Shown here: positions 26,709 through 36,297 of the stretch, in pieces
Position numbering within the stretch: the stretch's first letter is position 1
Layout: each line of letters opens with the position of its first letter
Assembly: GCF_004571175.1 (NCBI RefSeq)
Contig: NZ_CP038273.1
Location: 930,001 to 994,000 of the forward strand
Origin: Legionella israelensis
GTDB lineage: Bacteria > Pseudomonadota > Gammaproteobacteria > Legionellales > Legionellaceae
DNA: 64,000 nucleotides
Reading direction: 5' to 3'
Notes under the pieces: generated by a model
Database searches by the model: none
The model's input: only the letters and a program-made list of their open reading frames with translations
What the model was told of the DNA's origin: nothing
Made by a program: the position numbers and the translations under genes

Positions 26709-27798
26709 TTGATCAATTGTTTTTTATGGCGAACAACGTTTTTCATAGTTGCTTTTGGTATGTTTTCCGCCTTCAATCCGGCTCAGAGTGATGAGCTGCC
26801 GGTGAAACTGGTCAAGGACTACACGACATTTATGAAGCTGGCCAAATCCCCACTGGCAGATATGCCGAAAGCTAAGGCTTGGAAAAAAGCAGCGCCGAAG
26901 GTTCAGTCTATCTCGATCAAATCCTCTGCAGACGGTAGTTTGCAACCGGCTCTGTTCTATGATTCCGGCTCGCTCCGAAAAAAACCGCTATTGCTGGTGT
27001 TGCACAGTTGGAGCGCAAATTATATGCAACATTTCAGCATTCCCTACGGCGTCTGGGCGGTTGAGAATGACTGGGTGTTTATCCATCCAAATTTCAGAGG
27101 CGATTTCGACAACCCCGAAGCTGGAGCATCTGAGTTGGCAATACAAGATGTGCTGGATGCGCTCGAATATGCTAAAAAAATGCCCGGATAGATGAGAGCC
27201 GTGTGTATCTGGTAGGCTTTTCCGGCGGCGGGATGATGACACTGAATATGGTGGGGCGGTACCCAGAGTTGTGGACGGCTGCCGTGGCCTGGGTACCAGT
27301 CTACCACCTCGTAGCCTGGTATGCGACTACGCGGCATGCCACTCATGATTATTAACATGATATTGAACGCTGCTGTGGTGGCGCGCCGTTACCCGGAACC
27401 CCGGCCGCTAAAGAATGTGCGAAAAGAAGTCCGAGTACCTATCTGGAAAACGCCCGGGGTAAAGGTGTACAGGTGTATCTTGCCACAGGGATCAAAGACC
27501 GCTTCGTGCCACCGGATCATTCGTTACGCGCGTTCAACGACCTCGCAGACGAAAGCGACCAATTCACCGAGGCAGAAATATCGGAAATCGTCGAGAAACA
27601 GAAAATTCCGGACTGGCTGGCAATTATTATGACAGCCTGTATGAGGCAGCCGAAAAAAAGCTGCTGCTTGAAAAAATATCTAATGGCGTGACACTCAAGA
27701 TTTTTGAAGGAACCCACGAAAAAGAGGGTTTGAGCTATTACATGGGAAACGAGTGTGTTCTGGGACAAATGCAGTTGATATTTTTTCCTGAGAAATAG
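26709..27798 (+). pseudogene. Frameshifted secreted alpha/beta-hydrolase (prolyl-oligopeptidase-like)
   Basis: A TTG start at 26709 behind AGGAG gives a signal peptide (TTFFIVAFGMFSAFNPAQS) and a hydrolase N-terminal half (KKPLLLVLHSWSANY, VFIHPNFRGDFDN) up to a stop at 27189-27191. In the next frame ARIDESRVYLVGFSGGGMM gives the nucleophile elbow GFSGGG; further frames supply GVQVYLATGIKDRFVPPDHS and the final GVTLKIFEGTHEKEG with a plausible catalytic His, ending at 27798. At least three frameshifts are present. The GC-richer composition matches the acyltransferase remnant upstream, so the two probably arrived together. Confidence 0.8.
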
Positions 27799-27842
27799 AA
27801 AGCACTGCGCGGCAACATGTCTTCCGAACCTCAGATATTCTT

Positions 27843-27861
27843 TTGACACGCCCATATTATC
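27843..27861 (+). repeat. 19-bp direct repeat, left copy
   Basis: TTGACACGCCCATATTATC occurs here and again, identically, at 30072-30090. The two copies bracket the pentapeptide-repeat gene at a distance of about 2.2 kb; bases on either side of the repeats differ. Confidence 0.85.
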
Positions 27862-27980
27862 CAAAAGATAACTATATTTACCCACTCTGTGCAGAACAAA
27901 ACCCGCTAAATAATACTTTCTTAATTATTTTTTCCTAAAATAATACATAGAGCACAAATTATATTTAAAAGGTAAAATAC

Positions 27981-29822
27981 ATGAAATACAAAGTCGATGA
28001 TCAAATGATATCCTTGAGTTTTGAATCGCTCCAGGATGTCATTCTGGGTGCTTTAAAAAGCAGAGACAAAGAATTTAGCATTGCTGTGTATGATGAAGAA
28101 AATAATAAACAGATAGCAACAGCAGTCATAAATGTATCCGGATCTGCTATTGAACTTGATGAATTACAGCTTACAAAGCAATTTAAAGAGGATAATGCAA
28201 GTAATCCGCAGGCCATTATTGAGAAAAAAAATGAAATTCTTGCGGAACTTTCTCAATCACTAATAAAAATCAATCAAGAAGTTGAAGATTTTAAAAAACA
28301 ATTGTCAACATCAGTTGTTGAGTATCTATCTGAATATAAAGAACTTTTTATACAATATCCTATACAACAATCAGAACTGCATCAGTTTATCGATAGACAT
28401 GAAAACTCAGGATATAAAGAGGTTTTTGATAATTTTCTGCCTGAGTTTTCAAACCTTAACACTCCACCCTTTCAAGATAAGTTAAGCAATCTTTATAAAG
28501 AACTCATTTCACTTGAAAAAAAATTAAATAATCCTGACATTAATGAAGAGAGAAGAATAAGTATTATTAAAGATCATGAAAAAAAAATCACCGATAAAAA
28601 ACAAACATTCGTGACTTTTTTTTCTGAACTCAAAAATTTACCAATGCTTTTTTTTCTTGCTCGTGAATTACCAAAATTCCAACCCGCTGCTAAAGCCTGG
28701 GAGGAACATAAAAAGCACCTTGAAGAAGAAAATGTCGAAAATACGGACAAGCTCAATAAAGTTTTCAATAAAAAATATCAAAAGGAGTTAGATGAAATTT
28801 ATAACGATGATGAAATATTAAAAAATAATGTACAAAAAATATTAACTGCTTATATTGCCCAGTTTCCAGAAAAATATGAAGAAACGACCAAAGTTGAAAT
28901 ACCTGAGTTCTTATTAAAACACAAGGGTATGAGGCAAAAGATTATTGAGCTACTAAAAACGGAGGCTAAAATTGATCCTATCGATCCTTTAAAACGACCT
29001 GCTTTAGAAGAATTGGTTTCTCTACTTAATAATAACTCTTTCTTAACAGATCCAACGTTGATGGATTTATACAGCCATGAAAAAATTGAAAATTATTCTC
29101 GTGTTAAACCCCAACAAAATTTCAATGGTTATAATCTGCAATACCTCTCAATAGATGGCTTCCACCTGCGCAGCAGCACGTTTATAAAAGCCAATCTAGC
29201 AAACGCCAGCCTAACTAATTGCAAATTGTTCAATGCCAATTTTTCTGAGGCTGATTTATCTGGTACAAATTTTAAAGGAGCCGATTTAGAATTTGTTCAA
29301 TGGGGGCGGGCCATATTTTCTGAGGATACAATCATTGACTGGGATAAATATGGAGCAGATATCATCTTAAGTCAGTTAAAAGCCATTGGCCAAGCAAAAG
29401 ATTTAAATCTGGCACAAAAAAAAGCAGAGGCAAAAAATTGTATAAATTTCATTCTACCAAAAATTAATTCCAATAAAACTTTATTAAAACTGGTTGAGCT
29501 TATTGAAGGTAAACACAGGGACTTCGCTTACCTAAGAGAGGAGCAAGCGTTATGGCGTTTTAACCAATATGGAAACACTAAAACATGGTCAACAATCATA
29601 GGGCAAATAAAAGATCAATTAGATAAAAATGTTACAGAGGAAAGCAAAAAACCAGAAGAATCCAGGGAAACATATTCAGGAGAAGATTACAAAACCTTTC
29701 TTAAAATTATGGATGAGCACCGAGGACGGGGATTTGGGCCTGTTACGCATTCTAAATTCTATGAGCATCTTACTGAAAGTACGCTGCAAAACATAAAATC
29801 CATGAACATTTCAAAAAAATAG
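27981..29822 (+). CDS. Pentapeptide-repeat protein, putative effector
   Basis: A 613-residue soluble protein. Residues about 1-380 are charged and helical, with coiled-coil-like Glu/Lys runs. Residues about 383-440 contain roughly ten A(D/N)LXX-type pentapeptides (STFIKANLANASLTNCKLF, NANFSEADLSGTNFKGADL), forming a short right-handed beta-helix. A helical tail follows and ends in KSMNISKK. Pentapeptide proteins often act by protein-protein contact, and several Legionella effectors share this make-up. The gene is bracketed by a 19-bp direct repeat and is much AT-richer than the preceding pseudogenes. Confidence 0.8.
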   Translation: MKYKVDDQMISLSFESLQDVILGALKSRDKEFSIAVYDEENNKQIATAVINVSGSAIELDELQLTKQFKEDNASNPQAIIEKKNEILAELSQSLIKINQEVEDFKKQLSTSVVEYLSEYKELFIQYPIQQSELHQFIDRHENSGYKEVFDNFLPEFSNLNTPPFQDKLSNLYKELISLEKKLNNPDINEERRISIIKDHEKKITDKKQTFVTFFSELKNLPMLFFLARELPKFQPAAKAWEEHKKHLEEENVENTDKLNKVFNKKYQKELDEIYNDDEILKNNVQKILTAYIAQFPEKYEETTKVEIPEFLLKHKGMRQKIIELLKTEAKIDPIDPLKRPALEELVSLLNNNSFLTDPTLMDLYSHEKIENYSRVKPQQNFNGYNLQYLSIDGFHLRSSTFIKANLANASLTNCKLFNANFSEADLSGTNFKGADLEFVQWGRAIFSEDTIIDWDKYGADIILSQLKAIGQAKDLNLAQKKAEAKNCINFILPKINSNKTLLKLVELIEGKHRDFAYLREEQALWRFNQYGNTKTWSTIIGQIKDQLDKNVTEESKKPEESRETYSGEDYKTFLKIMDEHRGRGFGPVTHSKFYEHLTESTLQNIKSMNISKK

Positions 29823-30131
29823 GGCTCTAAACTGGGTTTAGTTTTGACCATGGTGAAATATTAATTCAGCTTACTCGATCAGATATCAATGCGTATGTTT
29901 GTTGGGCTCTATTGAAAGCTTAAATCCTAATCCTTTTGAAAGTTGGGTTTAATTACAGGAATGAAGCAAAAGCAACATACCAAATACAGATCATAACTGT
30001 GTTCAATTCAAGTGGTTTTTGATTGCGCACCGTTACAAATAACTATCAGAATTATGTAGCGCTGAAATGCATTGACACGCCCATATTATCTGCATGGTCA
30101 GGTAGTCTTAAGGCAATGCAATGGGTTAAAG
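29823..30131. other. Intergenic stretch ending at IS481 copy 2
   Basis: No gene or clear terminator was found in these 309 nt. The stretch holds the right copy of the 19-bp direct repeat (30072-30090). It directly abuts the IS481 end without a target duplication, so it may be joined to its neighbour by a deletion. Confidence 0.5.
30072..30090 (+). repeat. 19-bp direct repeat, right copy
   Basis: Identical to 27843-27861. It lies 41 nt before IS481 copy 2. Confidence 0.85.
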
Positions 30132-31329
30132 TGTAGTAGTTCAAACTTGATCTGACAGTTACCGGTTTTTCAGAAGTGTCTGTCAGGTCAAATTCAGCCT
30201 ATCAATTTTTCCTTCCAGATTTGTTTGCCATCAATCAATGTTTGCATTGGAGTACGTCCACAGCACATTTTGCCTTGATGGGTGCGCTCATTATTATAAT
30301 AATGAAGCCATACGTCCAGATCTTTTTGCAGTTCATCCATGTCATCGTAAACTTTCTTACGGAATGTGATTTGATAAAACTCCTGCAAAATCGTTTTGTG
30401 GAAACGCTCACAAATACCGTTTGTTTGCGGTGATTGTGCTTTAGTTTTCGTGTGATCAATGTTGTTAATAGCTAAATAAAGCTGATAGTCATGCTGTTCT
30501 ACTTTCCCACAATACTCTGTACCCCGGTCAGTTAAAACACGCAGCATAGGTAACTGCTGCTGCTCAAAGAACGGCAAGACCTTGTCGTTAAGGAGATCTG
30601 CTGATGTAATAGGCGTTTTTGTTGTATAGAGCTTGGCAAATGCCACTTTGCTATAAGTATCAACAAAAGTCTGCTGATAAATGCGGCCAACTCCTTTGAT
30701 AGTTCCCACATAGAATGTATCTTGGGAACCAAGATAGCCAGGATGTGCTGTTTCAATTTCGCCGCAAGCCTCATCATCAAACTTCTTCTTCTCCAAAGCT
30801 GCAATTTGTGCTTCTGTGAGAATAATGCCCTCTGATGCTACTTTGGCTTCAAGTGCCTTCAAACGGTCTTTAAAGTTAGCTAAATTATGCCTAAGCCAGA
30901 CGCTGCGAACGCCACTAGGGGATACAAAAATCCCTTTCTTACGCAACTCATTACTGGTGCGTAGTTGACCATGAGCTGGATATTCTATGGCGTACTCTTT
31001 TACCGCTTGCTCTATAGAATCGTCAACACGGTTCTTGTGATTAGGTTGCCTTCGTGACTTATCAAATAAGGCATCTACCCCACCAGATTCTACCGCTGAT
31101 TTATAACGATAGAAGGTGTCTCGTGATAAACCCATTACCTTACAGGCTTTCGATACATTGCCTAATTCTTCAGCTAAATTTAGTAAGCCAACTTTGTGTT
31201 TAATAATTTTAACGTTATTATCTATCATGAGAGTTTTCCTTTTGGTTTTGTTAAAGTTTGCACTTCTATCAAAACCGGAAACTCTCACCTTTTCAAGTGG
31301 TTATGTCAGATTAAGTCGAAACTAATTCA
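30132..31329 (-). mobile_element. IS481-family element, copy 2 (1198 bp, inverted relative to copy 1)
   Basis: Same ends and same length as the copy at 19579-20776, in opposite orientation. The flanks GTTAAAG (left) and TTTTACA (right) do not match, so there is no target duplication. Together with the truncated gene on its right side, this points to a deletion or rearrangement next to the element. Confidence 0.93.
30194..31228 (-). CDS. IS481-family transposase
   Basis: A 344-residue DDE transposase identical to the product at 19680-20714 (same helix-turn-helix and integrase motifs). The frame is intact. Confidence 0.93.
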   Translation of the reverse strand: MIDNNVKIIKHKVGLLNLAEELGNVSKACKVMGLSRDTFYRYKSAVESGGVDALFDKSRRQPNHKNRVDDSIEQAVKEYAIEYPAHGQLRTSNELRKKGIFVSPSGVRSVWLRHNLANFKDRLKALEAKVASEGIILTEAQIAALEKKKFDDEACGEIETAHPGYLGSQDTFYVGTIKGVGRIYQQTFVDTYSKVAFAKLYTTKTPITSADLLNDKVLPFFEQQQLPMLRVLTDRGTEYCGKVEQHDYQLYLAINNIDHTKTKAQSPQTNGICERFHKTILQEFYQITFRKKVYDDMDELQKDLDVWLHYYNNERTHQGKMCCGRTPMQTLIDGKQIWKEKLIG

Positions 31330-31977
31330 TTTTACAATATCTTTCTCCAAACCAAAAATAGAGTCTGATTTTGTTCTTTTATACGAGGAAAAATCAGGCA
31401 CCAGTAAAACATCTTTAGTAAAATCTTTTGGCCACATTCGAATCCAAATATCCTGAACATCAAACGGATACTTTGAATAATTGAAATTTTGCAATAAAGT
31501 AGCGCCGGAAAAACGCCAGGCCATAAGCTTATATTTATCAAAATCCACTTCATAGGCTTGCTCCATCAAAGCCACGGACTTTGCTTCTGGAAAAATAACG
31601 CCAGGCAAAACACCTTGAGCTAAATCTTTTTTTGCTATTTTCTGCCAAACATAGCCACTGATTTGAACGGTATTTGAAGTCATAAACTCAAAGGATTGTA
31701 CAAAGATTCCAGTCGGGATGATAATCATTTCCAATGAGGTGTTTTTCAGATATTCTTTTCTATAAGCAGCTATTTTTTCATTTAACTCCTTATAATTACT
31801 GACCTGGTTTAAAGAAGCGGTATAGCGATTATTAATCATGTACCATATCATTATCAGGATCATAAGTAACAGTAATGAAATGCTAATCGAAATAGTCCAG
31901 GATTTTTTTTCGTCTTTTGGCACTTCTTTCGATGCCCCCTTAAAGACCAAATGCCCTTTCGGGTGGCTCACTTCCAT
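31327..31977 (-). pseudogene. Single-pass membrane protein truncated by IS481
   Basis: From ATG 31977 (inside the end of the upstream gene) the frame gives a short cytoplasmic head, one membrane helix (SWTISISISLLLLMILIMIW) and a periplasmic domain of about 150 residues ending in FGLEKDIVK. The stop codon TGA is the first three bases of the IS481 end, so the true C-terminus is missing. The segment SKYPFDVQDIWIRMWPKDF recalls the YPFD-x-Q loop of pentameric ligand-gated channel extracellular domains; this is only suggestive. The 38-nt overlap with the papain-fold gene suggests a coupled pair. Confidence 0.65.
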
Positions 31978-32518
31978 ATTCAGGTAAAGGATCCTCCTCA
32001 AGGGCATTTGAATTTAACACACATACATCAACGCTGACTTCATCCCTAAAATCAGAATCGATATCACCATTCAAATAGTTAACCTCCTCAACACCATCCC
32101 ATCCTTTCACAGCTTGTAGAAAATCATCACGTTCATCTAACTCAACAAAAACCTGCCTATCAGGATCAATAAGGTAAAAGTCTTTATTTTCATCTCTATA
32201 AATAATATAGGCATGATCTAAATCATCTGATTCCAGGCTAACCAACATCAGCTCACCTTCATTTAATTTTCGTAATTCTTTAAAAAAATTCTCAGGATCT
32301 TCCTCATGAATGGATTCACTGCCATACTTGGGATGTATACGTTCTTCTATTGGCTCAAGACCTTCTTCAAAATTTGGGATCTCACGAGGTTCGACACCTT
32401 CAAGCAATACACGCGCAGCTTCTATAGCGCACCACTGACAATTACCCTGATTTTTTGGAACACCCTCCTCGTTTAAGGGATTAATTTTTTTTAATTTATC
32501 AAGTAATTCCTTCTTCAT
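31940..32518 (-). CDS. Papain-fold (Tox-PL-like) protein, putative effector or toxin
   Basis: A 192-residue strongly acidic protein. GNCQWCAIEAARVLLEG near residue 27, LDHAYIIYRDENKDFYLID near residue 110 and the DPDRQVF that follows match the Cys-His-Asp order of the papain-like toxin (Tox-PL) group, in which such enzymes act as proteases or glutamine deamidases. No signal peptide. AAGGGGG before ATG is a strong ribosome-binding site. Its stop overlaps the following membrane protein. An immunity gene in the classic sense is not visible. Function is by motif only. Confidence 0.55.
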   Translation of the reverse strand: MKKELLDKLKKINPLNEEGVPKNQGNCQWCAIEAARVLLEGVEPREIPNFEEGLEPIEERIHPKYGSESIHEEDPENFFKELRKLNEGELMLVSLESDDLDHAYIIYRDENKDFYLIDPDRQVFVELDERDDFLQAVKGWDGVEEVNYLNGDIDSDFRDEVSVDVCVLNSNALEEDPLPEYGSEPPERAFGL

Positions 32519-32532
32519 GGCGGCCCCCTTTT

Positions 32533-32549
32533 TTTAGGTTATACCTAAA
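32533..32549. promoter_or_regulatory. Palindrome upstream of the papain-fold gene
   Basis: TTTAGGT and ACCTAAA form 7-bp arms around TAT, 15 nt upstream of the start at 32518. The position and symmetry suit a repressor operator or a leader hairpin next to the ribosome-binding site. Confidence 0.4.
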
Positions 32550-32650
32550 TTATAGAAGGTTAAAAAAATTAATTTTTTATAAGCCACAGAACGGGGACGA
32601 AGTTAATATATTCGATTCATCAATCATCAAATTTAACTTGTATATTTTTA

Positions 32651-32867
32651 ACTCGACTTTAGCCATTTTTTAGGAATCGAATCCCCGCTACTTGATAGCG
32701 GTATCCATACGGAGCTTCGCAATACCGCGGTCGATGCCGCGGCAATTCGTGCCGTTCAATTTTTCTCAAGTCATCGATTTACAGCGACTTTGATAAAATA
32801 TAACGGTGCGCTTCTATGGTTTTTAATCTATTGCTTTCCTTTACCTGAAAAATGGCTAAAGTCGAGT
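32651..32867 (-). repeat. MITE-like element, copy A (217 bp)
   Basis: Bounded by ACTCGACTTTAGCCATTTTT (32651-32670) and its reverse complement (32848-32867). The interior shares the segments ATTCGATCCC...GCGGGG, CCGCGGCAT..CGAATT and CATCGATTTACAGCGACTTTG with copies at 48500-48700 and 51309-51520, which lie in the opposite orientation. It is non-coding and presumably mobilised in trans. The rest of 32550-32959 shows nothing else. Confidence 0.85.
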
Positions 32868-32959
32868 ATTTAAATCATTTAGTGCTCTAGTGAATTAAAA
32901 CAGAGTGAAAGCTGTTTAAGGGGAATTTTTGCTAAATCACCAAGATATAAAAAATCCTG

Positions 32960-33337
32960 TTATTTGTCAGGATATAGTGTGGAACCCTGATGCCGATTCT
33001 CATCCCAGATCTCTTCCTCTGTTAATGTCGTTTCAATGAATTCAATCACCGCTCCATGTTCCTCAATCATGGCCACTTTAAAATTCTTAAGCGGAAAATA
33101 AGGCTTAAGAAGAACATTTTTGCCGCGAATGGCCTCATCCAAATTGTCTACCTTATAAGCCACATGCGGTTGAGTCTGAATAAGTTTATGCAAAGGACAA
33201 TTTGGGCCGAAGCGATGATATTGAATACGTCCAGGTAACTCACCGCCTGAAGTATACATATCCATAACCGAACTATAACGCTCTTTAGGACGAGGCTCAG
33301 TTACCGGTATTCCCACATGATGATATTGATATTTCAT
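32960..33337 (-). CDS. VOC/glyoxalase-superfamily protein
   Basis: A 125-residue protein with the vicinal-oxygen-chelate fold pattern: start YQYHHVGIPVTEPRPKERY, middle HVAYKVDNLDEAIRGK, end AVIEFIETTL, with potential metal ligands His6/7, His near residue 59 and the C-terminal Glu. The substrate is unknown. GAGGTGAGAG upstream of the ATG is a strong ribosome-binding site. Stand-alone gene, divergent from the RND operon. Confidence 0.85.
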   Translation of the reverse strand: MKYQYHHVGIPVTEPRPKERYSSVMDMYTSGGELPGRIQYHRFGPNCPLHKLIQTQPHVAYKVDNLDEAIRGKNVLLKPYFPLKNFKVAMIEEHGAVIEFIETTLTEEEIWDENRHQGSTLYPDK

Positions 33338-33568
33338 ACTCTCACCTCAATGAATGAACAATGGCTGTAGCCTTCCCTGATTTATACCAAATAATTTGCA
33401 CAAATCAGCCGAATTTACAGCCGGCAAAAGATAAGTGAACAAAACCTAATACAGGCAATGGGCAACCTGGTCTTCTTTTTTTATTATTATTTCAGTATAT
33501 TAAAGCAAAAGAATAGGATTAAAGCACTCCATTTTTTGGATAGACTTCATAAGGGATTATAAACATCC

Positions 33569-35134
33569 ATGTTAAAATATTTGATATTCCTATCCTGTTT
33601 CCTGCTTAGCAGCTGTATGGTTGGGCCAAATTATAAAGAACCCCACCTGAAAATCGCTAAACACTGGATGCAAACATCTAAGCATAAAAATGCCACCGTC
33701 CGGGAGGCTTGCCCCCAAACGGTCAATTGGTGGAACATCTTTTATGACCCAACACTCAGCTACTTGATATATGCCGGCTATGAAAATAATTTAACCCTGT
33801 ATGCGGCAGCCGTAAGGGTGTTACAAACCAGAGCACAACTGGCGCAATCCGTAGGACAGCTTTATCCTCAACAACAGGCCTTAGGCGGTGATTACACTTA
33901 TCACCGTATTGGTGGGGGCTCTTTACAAAATATTTTACCATCAAGCTTCAGCACAGCGTCGTTAGGATTTTCTTCAAGCTGGGAAATCGATTTCTGGGGA
34001 AAATATCGACGAGCCATTCAATCAAATAATGCCGGTTTTCTGGCTTCCGTAGCTGCCTATGATAATGCTCTGGTCACTCTCACGGCTGACATTGCCAGTG
34101 CTTATATATCCATTCGCACCTTTCAGGAACTGATAGCGGTTACTAAAAAAAATATCGAATTACAGAGAATGAGTCTTAAAATCGCCAAATCTCGCTACAA
34201 TGCAGGACAAACAAGTCAGTTAGACGTGCAACAGGCACAAACTGAACTTGCCCAGACTGAGGCACAATTGCCTTCACAAATAAGCAGTCTGCAACAACAG
34301 AAGGATAAACTGGCTGTATTGCTTGGTCTTGTTCCCAATGAGGTGGATGCATTCATCAAAAAAAGCCGCGGCATTCCTAAAGCGCCATCTCAGATAGAAA
34401 TTGGAATTCCCAGAGAAACGATTGCACAACGACCGGATATTCATCAAGCCAGACAGGAAGCAATTGCACAATCTGCTGCCATCGGAGGAGCAAAGGCCAA
34501 TCTTTTTCCCACTTTTTCCTTATCAGGCTCTTTTGTCTTCACCTCAAATAACATTGGTAAGAATTCCATCAGTGATATTTTTGACTGGTCAAATCGCACG
34601 ATAACTGCCGGCCCTTCCTTCACATGGCCCATACTCAATTATGGACAAATTACCAATGCTGTGCGCATGCAGGACGCTGCTTTCCAGCAGTCCTTATTAA
34701 AGTATCGCAATCTGGTACTACAAGCACAACAAGAAGTGCAAGACAGCATTACCCAATACATCGAAGCAAAAAAAGCCGTACGTTCTTTGACCACGGCAAA
34801 CCGTTCCGCTGTTCAATCCGTAAAATTGGCATTAATCCGCTATAAGGAAGGTGAATCCATTTATACCACAGTGCTTGATGCTGAGCGCCAGCAATTGCAG
34901 GTACAAACCTCATTAACCAATGCCAAAGGCGATATTTCACAAGCTATCGTAGGACTGTATCGCGCCCTTGGAGGCGGATGGCAACTTCGAATAGGAAAAG
35001 ATATTGTTCCCGAAAAAATCAAACATGAAATGGCTGGGCGTACTAACTGGGGTAATTTACTGCAAGCGCAAAATCATCTGCCGCCAGTAACAGCCCAACA
35101 ATGCCTTAAACAACTTTATCTGCCCAACTGGTGA
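33569..35134 (+). CDS. RND efflux outer-membrane lipoprotein (OprM/NodT family)
   Basis: A 521-residue outer-membrane channel of a tripartite pump. The N-terminus MLKYLIFLSCFLLSSC is a lipoprotein signal with lipid attachment at C16, followed by MVGPNYKEP, the usual OprM-type beginning. SSWEIDFWGKYRRAIQSNN and the long coiled-coil segments (TAQLAQSVGQ-like and QLDVQQAQTELAQTEAQL) correspond to the beta-barrel and alpha-barrel repeats. First gene of a three-gene operon. Confidence 0.95.
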   Translation: MLKYLIFLSCFLLSSCMVGPNYKEPHLKIAKHWMQTSKHKNATVREACPQTVNWWNIFYDPTLSYLIYAGYENNLTLYAAAVRVLQTRAQLAQSVGQLYPQQQALGGDYTYHRIGGGSLQNILPSSFSTASLGFSSSWEIDFWGKYRRAIQSNNAGFLASVAAYDNALVTLTADIASAYISIRTFQELIAVTKKNIELQRMSLKIAKSRYNAGQTSQLDVQQAQTELAQTEAQLPSQISSLQQQKDKLAVLLGLVPNEVDAFIKKSRGIPKAPSQIEIGIPRETIAQRPDIHQARQEAIAQSAAIGGAKANLFPTFSLSGSFVFTSNNIGKNSISDIFDWSNRTITAGPSFTWPILNYGQITNAVRMQDAAFQQSLLKYRNLVLQAQQEVQDSITQYIEAKKAVRSLTTANRSAVQSVKLALIRYKEGESIYTTVLDAERQQLQVQTSLTNAKGDISQAIVGLYRALGGGWQLRIGKDIVPEKIKHEMAGRTNWGNLLQAQNHLPPVTAQQCLKQLYLPNW

Positions 35135-35139
35135 TACTT

Positions 35140-36297
35140 ATGAATCAAAACAGAACCGTAAGATCCATGAAAATTGCTGTTATTGTTATATTGGCACTTC
35201 TTCTCATCTATTATCTTTTATTCAGATCTCCAAAAACCGTAGCGGTCGTATCTCCTCCTGTGGTGATTATCGAAAAGCCCAAACTCGTTAACATGAGAGA
35301 ATACGTGAGTCAGACCGGCAATACCGTTGCCTACAATTCAGTCGATTTGGTCGCACGTGTGGAGGGGTATCTGCAAGACATACAATTTACCGATGGAACC
35401 TTTGTGGATAAGGGAAAAACGTTGTTTTTGATTGAGCCTGAACCTTATCAGGACAAGCTCAAAGAGGCTCAGGCTTCCTTGGAAGCTCAACAAGCTGGTC
35501 TTGCCTACGCTAAAGCAGAATATGCACGCCAACAAAGAATGTATAAGGAAAATGCAACTTCTTTGAACAATGTGGAAGTTTGGCAGGCTAGACGTGATCA
35601 GGCACAGGCAGAAGTGGAAAAAGCCAAAGCCAATCTTGATACAGCCACCATTAATTACAGTTATACCCAGGTCAAGGCTCCGTTTTATGGCCGGATCGGT
35701 CGACATCTTGTGGATGTGGGAAATTTAGTGGGTAATGGGGCTGCTACAACCCTGGCCACCATCGAACAAATTAATCCCATATATGTGTATTTCAATCTGA
35801 ATGAACTGGATCTGATTAAATTACGTGCGGCTGCGAGAGCTTATGGCTTTAAACCCGAAGATATTAATAAAATTCCTGTCTATGTTGCTCTGCAAAATGA
35901 AACGGGCTTTCCCCATAAAGGCCATCTTGATTTTATCAGTACCGGTCTTAATGCCTCAACTGGAACCATGCAGTTTCGTGCCCTTCTACCTAATAAAGAT
36001 TTAATTCTGGTTCCTGGTCTTTTTGTAAAAGTCAGAATAGCAATAAGCAAACCTTCTCTCCAATTAACGGTACCTGATACAGCCGTACAGTATGATCAAA
36101 TTGGTCCCTATTTGTTACTGGTTGATAAAAATAATCTTGTGGTGCAAAAACGAGTTCAAACAGGCGAGATCGAAAATGGCAGACAAGCCATTCTTAAGGG
36201 ATTAACGGCTAAAGATGAAGTTATTATCAATGGATTGCAATTTGCAACCCCAGGAAGTCCAGTCACTCCTCACCCCCCCAAAGAGGAGAATAAGTAA
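35140..36297 (+). CDS. RND efflux periplasmic adaptor (membrane fusion protein)
   Basis: A 385-residue adaptor with an N-terminal membrane anchor (MKIAVIVILALLLIYYLLF), a lipoyl domain (VEGYLQDIQFTDGTFVDKG), an alpha-hairpin (KEAQASLEAQQAGLAYAKAE) and the conserved VKAPFYGRIGRHLVDVGNLV segment. ATG 35140 is preferred; GTG 35131, overlapping the upstream stop, is the alternative. It links the OprM-like channel to the RND pump. Confidence 0.95.
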   Translation: MNQNRTVRSMKIAVIVILALLLIYYLLFRSPKTVAVVSPPVVIIEKPKLVNMREYVSQTGNTVAYNSVDLVARVEGYLQDIQFTDGTFVDKGKTLFLIEPEPYQDKLKEAQASLEAQQAGLAYAKAEYARQQRMYKENATSLNNVEVWQARRDQAQAEVEKAKANLDTATINYSYTQVKAPFYGRIGRHLVDVGNLVGNGAATTLATIEQINPIYVYFNLNELDLIKLRAAARAYGFKPEDINKIPVYVALQNETGFPHKGHLDFISTGLNASTGTMQFRALLPNKDLILVPGLFVKVRIAISKPSLQLTVPDTAVQYDQIGPYLLLVDKNNLVVQKRVQTGEIENGRQAILKGLTAKDEVIINGLQFATPGSPVTPHPPKEENK

